Source of the DNA: Myxococcales bacterium
GTDB taxonomy: Bacteria > Myxococcota > Polyangia > Fen-1088
Reading direction: 5' to 3'
NCBI GenBank assembly: GCA_003159055.1
Contig: PMLH01000457.1
Span: 1-8,516 of the forward strand
DNA: 8,516 bases
Under the pieces are notes generated by a model, which did no database searches, was not told where the DNA came from, and worked only from the letters and a program-made list of their open reading frames with translations. This document shows positions 1 to 7,667 of this stretch, piece by piece; position 1 is the first letter of the stretch, and every line of letters starts with the position of its first letter. The position numbers and the translations under genes were made by a program.

Positions 1-472
1 TGCAGTCGCCCGAACAGCCGTCGCCACTGTCCTGATTTCCGTCGTCGCAGGTCTCGGTTGAGGTGAGCTTGCCGTCGCCACACTTCGCGATCAGAATGCA
101 TGGTTTGCCCCAATCCGGGCACTCGTAGCCGTCCTCGACTTGACAGGTCTTGCTACAGCCATCCTTGCCGGTCTGGTTCCCGTCGTCGCACCCCTCGTTG
201 GGATCCTTTTGCCCGTTTCCACAGGTCACGCTGCTGGGCGGAGTGACGGTGGGCAGGGTGAAGGAGCCACCGTTTCCGCCGTTGCCAGAGCCACCACCCT
301 TGACGTTGCCGCCCTTGCCACTGTTGTTGCCACCGCCCGTCGAGCCACCGATGTCCCCGCCCGACTGACATCCGAATCCACCGACGACAAACACGCCAGC
401 AAACAGTGTTGCCAGAAAGGAAACCGCGATCACGGAGCGGCTATCCCAGAAACGGGTAACGTTGGTACTCAT
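1..472 (-). CDS. Lipoprotein with Myxococcus cysteine-rich repeats (3' part beyond window)
   Basis: Read from ATG at 472 down to the left edge, this is 157 codons with no stop, so the C-terminus is missing. Residues 12-34 form a hydrophobic signal segment ending GGFGC, with Cys35 the likely lipidated residue. The lipobox is weak because position -3 is Gly. Residues 38-70 are a Gly/Asn/Ser linker. Two copies of a disulfide repeat follow: residues 84-110 (CGNG, then CDDGN, then DGCSKTC) and 131-157 (CGDGK, ETCDDGN, GDGCSGDC). This matches the Myxococcus cysteine-rich repeat (TIGR02232/DUF4215 type), common in exported myxobacterial proteins; its molecular role is not established. An AGAGG ribosome binding site lies 8 bases before the ATG. 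The protein is presumably surface exposed. The catalytic or binding domain, if any, lies outside the window, so no function is assigned. Confidence 0.85.
   Translation of the reverse strand, partial: MSTNVTRFWDSRSVIAVSFLATLFAGVFVVGGFGCQSGGDIGGSTGGGNNSGKGGNVKGGGSGNGGNGGSFTLPTVTPPSSVTCGNGQKDPNEGCDDGNQTGKDGCSKTCQVEDGYECPDWGKPCILIAKCGDGKLTSTETCDDGNQDSGDGCSGDC
263..361 (-). repeat. Gly/Asn/Ser-rich linker coding segment
   Basis: Codons 38-70 of the left-edge lipoprotein encode a low-complexity spacer of Gly with Asn, Ser and Lys between the lipidated Cys and the first disulfide repeat. It differs from the other two linkers in the window by being Asn-rich and Thr-poor. Confidence 0.7.
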
Positions 473-480
473 TTGACTTA

Positions 481-486
481 CCTCTC
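481..486 (-). promoter_or_regulatory. Ribosome binding site of the cysteine-rich lipoprotein
   Basis: On the minus strand the sequence reads GAGAGG, followed by TAAGTCAA and then ATG at 472. The 8-base spacing is ideal and fixes this start. Confidence 0.7.
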
Positions 487-525
487 ATGAGGGTGAACGA
501 CTCTCTCGCCCAAACGCTCCACGTG

Positions 526-556
526 AGTATAGCGGACGGGTTTTGGACTTTTACAA
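526..556 (-). promoter_or_regulatory. Candidate sigma-70-type promoter for the cysteine-rich lipoprotein
   Basis: On the minus strand TTGTAA (556-551) and TATACT (531-526) are separated by 19 bases. The -10 is one base from consensus; the spacing is longer than the usual 17. It predicts a start of transcription near 519 and a leader of about 47 bases. The surrounding AT-rich patch (541-590) stands out from the GC-rich background. Two adjoining palindromes, CATATATG (578-585) and GATCGCGATC (585-594), lie just upstream and could be regulator sites, though this is speculative. The 192-base gap 473-664 otherwise shows no gene and no convincing terminator for the operon to its right. Confidence 0.4.
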
Positions 557-664
557 GAAAATACTGGCACCCACCCGCATATATGATCGCGATCCCATTC
601 ACACAGTACCGCGACGGGCTTGGCGGAGAGGCGGCCCGGCTGGCCTGTCGGGTCATCAGCCCAG

Positions 665-2488
665 TCAAGCTGCGGCGGGGTGCCGCGCGGCCATCTCCAC
701 CCCGCCGGCAGTGGACTTCGCGAGCAACTCGTAGCGCATGTTGCGGCGTCGGGGAACGAATCCAGCCGCGATCACGCGGCGCTCGATGTCGGCGGCGGAC
801 AGCTTGAATGCCGCCCCGGCCTGGGAAACGACGTTCTCCTCTATCATGGCTGAGCCGAAGTCATTGCCGCCAAAGCGCAGCGCCACCTGGCCGATGGCCG
901 GACCCATGGTTGGCCAGGAAACCTGCAAGTTGGGCACATTGTCGAGGTACAGCCGGGCAAGGGCGAAGATGCGCAAATACCGGTGCGCTGTCGTGTCATC
1001 GCTGAGCTTGAGACGGGTGCCTTCGGCCTGAAATGGCCAGCATATGAAGGCAGTAAATCCCGAGGTTTGGTCCTGCAGAGCACGCAGCCGCTCCAGGTGC
1101 CGAGCGATATGCCCGGGGTTTTCGCCAAACCCAAAGACCATCGTGGAAGTCGTGCGCAGGCCAACGGCGTGCGCCTCACGCATGACGAAAAGCCAGGTCT
1201 CCGTCCCGCACTTGAGCGGCGAAATGCGGTGCCGTATCTCGTCGTCCAGAATCTCGGCCCCGCCCCCGGGCAGACTGTCGAGGCCGGCGGCGACCAGCCG
1301 TTCCAGCACCTCCCGAATCGAAAGCCCTTCCAGATTCGCGATGAAGCTCACCTCCTCCGGGGAGAGGGCGTGTAGGGCGAGGGGGAAACTGGCTTTGATC
1401 CAGCGGAACAGATCCTCGTAGTAGGTCAGGCGGAGATTGGGGTTCACTCCCCCCTGCAGCAGGACTTGAGTTCCACCCAAACTGACTGTTTCCTCGAACT
1501 TCTGTGCCAACTGTGTCCGCGACAGTGTGTAACCGTCGCTTTTCTTTGAGGAATAGACATCGGAGCCTGGGCTGGCGGCGGGTACCTTGCCTACTGGACG
1601 ATAGAAGTTGCAGAACTTGCAGGCAGTAACGCAGAGGTTGGTGTAGTTGACGTTGCGGTCGATGATGTAGGTGACCAGCTTTCCGGGATGAAGGCCCTGC
1701 CGCCGCTGGTCCGCCGCCCGGCCAAGGTCGAGAAGCGGCGCCTCCTCATATAGACGAAGCCCCTGGTCGGTAGACAGTCGTTGCCCGGCTGCACCATTGG
1801 CGAGCAAGGAATCTAGGGATGGGATCGCAGCAGCAGACTTGGGCCTCGGCCAAACCACGGGTGCGGGGGCGGCCTGCGCGAAGGCGAAGTCGAACAGCCG
1901 AACCAGGGCGCGCTTGGGCATGCCGTGTGCGGCGCGCACGTGTTCCACGAGCGCGGCAAGCCCTGACAGCTCTTGCGCGCCCAAGCGGTACGAAACGCGC
2001 TTAGTCACAAAATCCTGGTACTCGCCCTGATTGCCGCCGTGCCTTCGGACATGGTCGTGGGCAAGCTCCGAAAGATGCGAAACGCCAATCTGTAGACTGC
2101 GCGCGAGTGCCTCCGCCCCGAGCCGACCGCTGGCATCGGAACGACCGACCCACACCCATGAGACGAACGGCAGGCCGGTCCGGGCGCGCCATTCGTCCAC
2201 GGTGCCAGACAGAGGAGCGGGACCATGCTCCGCCGCGAGCGCGGGCAACATCGCCCCGCACACCGTCACAGCGATGCCTGGCAAGAGGCGCAGATCCGGC
2301 TCCAGCCGCGCGTAATGCGTGGTCGGAAGAAGCGCGAGATCGACTGCTCCGGCAGCAAGGCGCTCAGCGCAAGCGTCGGCATCGGCCCACGCTAAGTCGA
2401 AACCGTCGACCTCTCCTCTCTCGATTCCGAAGGTCATCGGCCGCACGCACAGCAACGGCACGGCGCCCAGACGCACGGGCGCCGTCAT
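665..2488 (-). CDS. mqnC: MqnA-like domain fused to cyclic dehypoxanthinyl futalosine synthase (MqnC)
   Basis: A 607-residue protein of the futalosine menaquinone pathway. Residues about 226-607 are a full-length MqnC: a radical-SAM enzyme that cyclises dehypoxanthinyl futalosine. It shows NYTNLCVTACKFCNFYR with the 4Fe-4S cysteines C286, C290 and C293, then GGTQVLLQGGVNPNL and LDSLPGGGAEIL, and ends with FVPRRRNMRYEL. Residues 1-206 resemble MqnA (chorismate dehydratase): the N-terminal part (VRLGAVPLLC..., AGAVDLALLPTTHYAR, LPGIAV) and C-terminal part (VDEWRARTGLPFVSWVW) are recognisable. The central lobe of some 70-80 residues normally between them is absent, and the Asn of the family's LN motif is Cys14. 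A Pro/Ala linker (about 207-224) joins the halves. MqnC also has an extra loop at about 299-318. The ATG overlaps the mqnE stop as ATGA, with GAGGTG 5 bases upstream, so the pair is translationally coupled. The longer open frame upstream of 2488 is antisense-like shadow within mqnE. Confidence 0.9.
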   Translation of the reverse strand: MTAPVRLGAVPLLCVRPMTFGIERGEVDGFDLAWADADACAERLAAGAVDLALLPTTHYARLEPDLRLLPGIAVTVCGAMLPALAAEHGPAPLSGTVDEWRARTGLPFVSWVWVGRSDASGRLGAEALARSLQIGVSHLSELAHDHVRRHGGNQGEYQDFVTKRVSYRLGAQELSGLAALVEHVRAAHGMPKRALVRLFDFAFAQAAPAPVVWPRPKSAAAIPSLDSLLANGAAGQRLSTDQGLRLYEEAPLLDLGRAADQRRQGLHPGKLVTYIIDRNVNYTNLCVTACKFCNFYRPVGKVPAASPGSDVYSSKKSDGYTLSRTQLAQKFEETVSLGGTQVLLQGGVNPNLRLTYYEDLFRWIKASFPLALHALSPEEVSFIANLEGLSIREVLERLVAAGLDSLPGGGAEILDDEIRHRISPLKCGTETWLFVMREAHAVGLRTTSTMVFGFGENPGHIARHLERLRALQDQTSGFTAFICWPFQAEGTRLKLSDDTTAHRYLRIFALARLYLDNVPNLQVSWPTMGPAIGQVALRFGGNDFGSAMIEENVVSQAGAAFKLSAADIERRVIAAGFVPRRRNMRYELLAKSTAGGVEMAARHPAAA

Positions 2489-3630
2489 CGCAGCACCTCG
2501 CGATCCAGCGGCACCGGTCGTCGGAAAGGACGCTTGGTTGCGAGCGCATCGCCCTCGGCCACCACGTTGTACAAGGTGTCCCGTTCCACCGGGACACGCC
2601 CGGCCTGTTCGATCAAGTGCACCAGCTCGGAAAGCGCCAGGCCCTGCGGGGTCTCGGCGCCAGCCATGTGATAGATGCGCTCTTCTTGCACGGTCCCGTC
2701 GATGTCGTCGGCACCGAACCATTGCGCCGTCTGCGCGGTCTTCAGCCCCAGCATCACCCAGTAAGCCTTGAGGTGGGCGATGTTGTCGAGCAGCAGGCGC
2801 GCGACGGCGAAGGTTCGCAAATCCTCGACCCCCGTCGGTGAGGGAAGTCTTTGCAGGGCATTGCCCTCGGGATGGAACGCGAGCGGGATGAAGGTCTGGA
2901 AGCCGCCGGTCTCGTTCTGCAGGGCGCGCAGGCGCAGCAGGTGCTCCACTCGCTCCTCGACGGTCTCGATGTGCCCATAGAGCATGGTGCAGTTCGAACG
3001 CAACCCCATGCGATGCGCAATCCGGTGCACGTCCAGCCAGGCGTCGGCGTCGCACTTGTCGGGACAAATCTTCCTGCGCACACGTGGGGCAAAGATCTCG
3101 GCGCCGCCGCCGGGCACCGAGTCCAGGCCCGCGTCGCGAAGTTGCCGCAGCACCTCGGCGACGGGCATGTCGTAGTGCCGATGGAAGAAGAAGATCTCGA
3201 CCGCGGTGAAGGCCTTGAGGTGTACGCCAGGGCGGATGCTCTTGAGGCCGGCCAGCAGATTCGTGTAGTACGAAAATGGGAGGCCGTCGTGAAGGCCGTT
3301 GACGATGTGAATCTCCGTCACGGGATCGCCCGCCGCAATCCGACCTCGCAACTTCTGCCACGCTTGTTCCAGGGTCAGAGTGTAGGCGCCGGCGTCGCTC
3401 GCCTTGAGCCTAGCGAAGGAGCAGAACCGGCAGCTCGCCACGCAGACGTTGGTCGCGTTGATGTGCAGGTTGCGATTGAAGTACGTGCGCTGACCGTGTA
3501 GGCGCTCGCGTACCTGATTCGCGAGCGCCCCGACTTCGAGAAGGTTGGGATGCCGAAACAGTGCCACGCCGTCATGCAAGTCCAGTGGGACGCCGGAGCG
3601 AATCTTTTCTGCGATTTCCGAAAGCCGCAT
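2485..3630 (-). CDS. mqnE: Aminofutalosine synthase MqnE (radical SAM)
   Basis: A 381-residue cytosolic radical-SAM enzyme that joins the MqnA product, 3-[(1-carboxyvinyl)oxy]benzoate, to the adenosyl group of S-adenosylmethionine to form aminofutalosine. The sequence shows INATNVCVASCRFCSFAR with the CxxxCxxC cluster ligands C63, C67 and C70, then EIHIVNGLHDGLPFSYY, LDSVPGGGAEIF, ICPDKCDADAWLDVH, CTMLYGHIET and GGFQTFIPLAFHPEGN, all typical of MqnE. Its length is normal for the family. The chosen start (MRLSEIAEKI) matches where family members begin. No clear Shine-Dalgarno precedes it, and a GTG 11 codons upstream (3663) is a possible alternative. It is the first gene of the mqn pair and overlaps the next by four bases. 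The open frame continuing to 4500 is shadow of the divergent gene. MqnB and MqnD are not in the window. Confidence 0.95.
   Translation of the reverse strand: MRLSEIAEKIRSGVPLDLHDGVALFRHPNLLEVGALANQVRERLHGQRTYFNRNLHINATNVCVASCRFCSFARLKASDAGAYTLTLEQAWQKLRGRIAAGDPVTEIHIVNGLHDGLPFSYYTNLLAGLKSIRPGVHLKAFTAVEIFFFHRHYDMPVAEVLRQLRDAGLDSVPGGGAEIFAPRVRRKICPDKCDADAWLDVHRIAHRMGLRSNCTMLYGHIETVEERVEHLLRLRALQNETGGFQTFIPLAFHPEGNALQRLPSPTGVEDLRTFAVARLLLDNIAHLKAYWVMLGLKTAQTAQWFGADDIDGTVQEERIYHMAGAETPQGLALSELVHLIEQAGRVPVERDTLYNVVAEGDALATKRPFRRPVPLDREVLR
2494..2499 (-). promoter_or_regulatory. Ribosome binding site of the MqnA-MqnC fusion
   Basis: GAGGTG on the minus strand, 5 bases before the ATG at 2488 and inside the end of mqnE. 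It selects this start over the long in-frame extension upstream and places the MqnA-like segment at the true N-terminus. Confidence 0.65.
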
Positions 3631-3685
3631 GGGCAACAGGCTAGCAGGCAGAAACCGTCGCACCAGATCGGATGCTCTCAATGTT

Positions 3686-3698
3686 GACCACTTTGGTC
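3686..3698. promoter_or_regulatory. 13-base palindrome in the divergent mqnE/DUF255 intergenic region
   Basis: GACCA-CTT-TGGTC is a perfect inverted repeat with 5-base arms, in the 123-base gap between the two divergent starts. A -35-like TTGACC (3684-3689) overlaps its left arm on the plus strand, but no good -10 box is seen at the proper distance. It could be an operator acting on both genes; this is inferred from position and symmetry only. Confidence 0.25.
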
Positions 3699-3753
3699 TT
3701 CTTTCGCCAGGACGCGCGCTTGCACCAAGGCGGCGGGCGAGCCATGGTCTTGC

Positions 3754-5949
<2,196 letters not shown>

Positions 5950-5968
5950 TCGCGAACAGCCGACACCT

Positions 5969-5982
5969 CGGCCTACGGGCCG
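5969..5982 (+). terminator. Possible stem-loop after the DUF255 gene
   Basis: CGGCC-TACG-GGCCG is a perfect 5-bp hairpin beginning 20 bases after the TGA of the upstream gene. Read as plus-strand RNA, the loop is C(UACG)G, a member of the extra-stable UNCG tetraloops. No T-run follows, so a classical intrinsic terminator is not shown; it may act as a 3'-end stabiliser or Rho-associated element. Confidence 0.3.
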
Positions 5983-6113
5983 CGCACGCAGATGACGGGA
6001 AAGCCATCCGTGGGGATGAGGTCGAGGAAGGATATGTCGCTGTCGTCGAAGCCCAACAGAAACGTCACGGCATTGTCCTGTTTGGTGAAAAAATGGCCCG
6101 TCCGCAACTGCAT
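5973..6113 (-). pseudogene. Probable C-terminal remnant of a lost gene
   Basis: On the minus strand an ATG at 6113 opens 46 codons ending at TAG 5975-5973. The reading contains TGHFFTKQDNAVTFLLGFDD and finishes LIPTDGFPVICVRGP. About four in five third codon positions are G or C, and the composition looks like a folded protein rather than random frame. No Shine-Dalgarno is near the ATG, and the open frame extends upstream to the TGA of the lyase gene (63 codons in all), so it reads as a tail without a head. The ending (…CVRG) recalls the end of DUF1566/Lcl-type domains, but that is a weak resemblance. It could also be a genuine very small gene. Confidence 0.35.
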
Positions 6114-6164
6114 CGCGGTGACGTTACGGAGGTTAGACGGCCGTGCTTCGCGCGCAGTCTCCGC

Positions 6165-7577
6165 TCAGTTGATGGCCGGAAGGCTGCCGTCCGCGTTCCG
6201 CTGAACCGCCTTGGCCTGAGCGCCGGTCATGCTGAAGCTGACGGCGGACGAGCTCGTGAGCGAGCAGTACTCTCCCTTGCCGTCGTCACGGCCTCCGCAC
6301 TGCTTTAGGACCGGAACCTCGGTGTTGTTGTTGCGGGTGAAACCGCAGGCGAGGTTCTCGAAGGCGAAACAGTTCGTCACCTGGTGCGCTGCGCCTCCGC
6401 CCGAGCCGCCCAGTTTGAACCCGTTGCCGTCGCCATTCGGGGTGGCCGGTTTTCCGTTCAGGAACGCCCACGAGCTCTCGATCACCACGACTTCGGCGGC
6501 CGCATAGAGGTCCCAGCCATCGTCGGAGTTGTTCCAGGACCGGCAGGCTCGAAACGCGTTGCCCGGGCCGAGCTCGAGCTTGGCAGAGAAGCCGTCCGCG
6601 TTCTCGCCGCCGGTGCTCGCATCGTAGTTTTCGTAGGAATCGCAGTTGAGGACGGTGTTGTTGGATGCGCTTGTGCCGGTGATCTGCAAGCCGCCGTCGC
6701 AGCAACCGTGGACCACAACCCATTCGACGGTGTTGTTCGAGCCGCTGATGTGGATGCAGTTGTCGCCGGCTTTCATGACGTCGAAGCCCTTGAGGTGCCA
6801 ATACGAACCCGAGATTTCGATTCCACGCGCCGAGCTGGTGTCGCGCGGCTGGCCCGAGAAATCGATCACGGGCCTGGCGCCCGAGGCTGCAAAGACGTTG
6901 ATGGGACTCGATGCGGAACCGGCCTTGCTGAGCTTTTGCGTGCTCGACCAGGAATAGGTTCCGGGCTTGACCCAGATGGTCTTCCCTGCGCTCCACTTGG
7001 ACTGCGCGCCGGTCAGGGTGGCCAGGGGCTGGGACTCCGTGCCCGCGGCAGAATCGGAGCCGTCCGGGGCGATCCAAAGGTCGTTGGTGCTCGCGGGCGT
7101 GGTGCCGACGCTTCCGCCGCTGCTTCCGCCCGTCGCGAAGCCGCCGTTGGTCGAGCCGCCCGTGGCCTTCGTGCCCCCCGAGCCCACTCCGCCGGCGCCG
7201 GTCGTGCCGCCAGAGGCGCCGCCGCTTGCCTTGGTCCCGCCAGTCGATGGTGCTCCGCCCGACGCCGGCGATCCTCCTGAAGCCGGGGTCCCGCCCAGCC
7301 CCGTAACACCGCCGGTTGCCTTGCTTCCGCCAGAACCCGTGGTTCCGCCGAACTCTACGGAACCGCCAGTCGCCTTGGCACCGCCGGTCGCACCGCCTGA
7401 GTGTGCCGTCGCGCCGCCCGACCCGGTCGCGCCGCCTGTGTCCATCGCGCCGCCGCTATTCGCCGCGCCGCCAGTGCCTGTCATGGTTCCACCGGTGGCT
7501 GCTGCTTGCGTCGCCGATCCTCTGTCGCAAGCGGCCGAGAAACACAGGCATATGAGAATCGGCGGTGACTTGAACAT
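6165..7577 (-). CDS. Lipid-anchored pectate lyase-like protein, polysaccharide lyase family 9 type
   Basis: A 470-residue putative lipoprotein: signal segment 1-16 ending FSAAC with Cys17 lipidated, a Gly/Thr/Ser/Ala linker at about 28-160, and a parallel beta-helix domain from DLWIAPDGSDSAAGTE (166) to the end. PL9 enzymes cleave polygalacturonate by calcium-assisted beta-elimination. The signature residues are present. NADGF supplies D328 and SDDGWDLY supplies D352, D353 and D356, spaced like the calcium ligands of Dickeya Pel9A (D209, D233, D234, D237, as remembered). GNGFKLGG supplies K388, matching the catalytic lysine K273. About 80 residues follow K388, fewer than in Pel9A, so the C-terminal helix turns are shortened; it ends ADGSLPAIN. 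No clear ribosome binding site is seen before ATG 7577. It is divergent from a second pectate-lyase-like lipoprotein, suggesting joint pectin use. Exact substrate is not established. Confidence 0.85.
   Translation of the reverse strand: MFKSPPILICLCFSAACDRGSATQAAATGGTMTGTGGAANSGGAMDTGGATGSGGATAHSGGATGGAKATGGSVEFGGTTGSGGSKATGGVTGLGGTPASGGSPASGGAPSTGGTKASGGASGGTTGAGGVGSGGTKATGGSTNGGFATGGSSGGSVGTTPASTNDLWIAPDGSDSAAGTESQPLATLTGAQSKWSAGKTIWVKPGTYSWSSTQKLSKAGSASSPINVFAASGARPVIDFSGQPRDTSSARGIEISGSYWHLKGFDVMKAGDNCIHISGSNNTVEWVVVHGCCDGGLQITGTSASNNTVLNCDSYENYDASTGGENADGFSAKLELGPGNAFRACRSWNNSDDGWDLYAAAEVVVIESSWAFLNGKPATPNGDGNGFKLGGSGGGAAHQVTNCFAFENLACGFTRNNNTEVPVLKQCGGRDDGKGEYCSLTSSSAVSFSMTGAQAKAVQRNADGSLPAIN
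7107..7493 (-). repeat. Gly-rich linker repeat of the PL9-type lipoprotein
   Basis: Codons 29-157 encode a low-complexity spacer built on GG every few residues. The motif GGxKA(T/S)GG occurs four times, beginning near residues 65, 83, 113 and 134. The DNA is correspondingly repetitive (GCCGCC/CCGGT patterns) and produces long Pro-rich shadow frames on the other strand. Confidence 0.75.
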
Positions 7578-7661
7578 AAGAGTGCGGTGGCTTGACGGCC
7601 AACAATCGGCTCATTCCTTGGCGCGGGCGGCGTGGCTCTTGCCAGATCGGACGGCCACTGT

Positions 7662-7665
7662 AGGA
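7662..7665 (+). promoter_or_regulatory. AGGA ribosome binding site that questions the start of the PL1-like gene
   Basis: AGGA lies only 2 bases before ATG 7668 but 8 bases before the in-frame GTG 7674. By spacing, the GTG is the better start and would remove only two residues. The 90-base divergent gap also holds an 8-base direct repeat, GACGGCCA, at 7594-7601 and 7650-7657. A TTGCCA (7639-7644)/TAGGAT (7661-7666) pair with 16-base spacing would, if used, give an almost leaderless message. All of this is weak. Confidence 0.4.
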
Positions 7666-7667
7666 TC

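Noticed and set aside
140..490. Plus-strand frame opposite the left-edge lipoprotein
   Set aside because: The minus strand encodes a signal segment, linker and two clear disulfide repeats; the plus frame is Ala/Val/Thr-rich shadow.
640..664. Imperfect hairpin CCCG...CGGG just after the mqnC stop, considered as a terminator
   Set aside because: Only a 4-bp outer stem with mismatches and no T-run; not enough to call.
2107..2841. 244-residue plus-strand frame across the mqnE/mqnC junction
   Set aside because: Arg/Pro-rich antisense shadow of two well-identified genes.
2489..3361. In-frame extension upstream of the MqnA-MqnC fusion, giving an 898-residue reading
   Set aside because: It lies fully inside mqnE in another frame, is Arg-rich and without recognisable domains; ATG 2488 has a ribosome site and the family N-terminus.
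5973..6167. Stop-codon readthrough or selenocysteine extension of the PL9-type protein
   Set aside because: The protein ends naturally at ADGSLPAIN, the extension is unlike a beta-helix, and no selenocysteine-type hairpin is apparent after the TGA.
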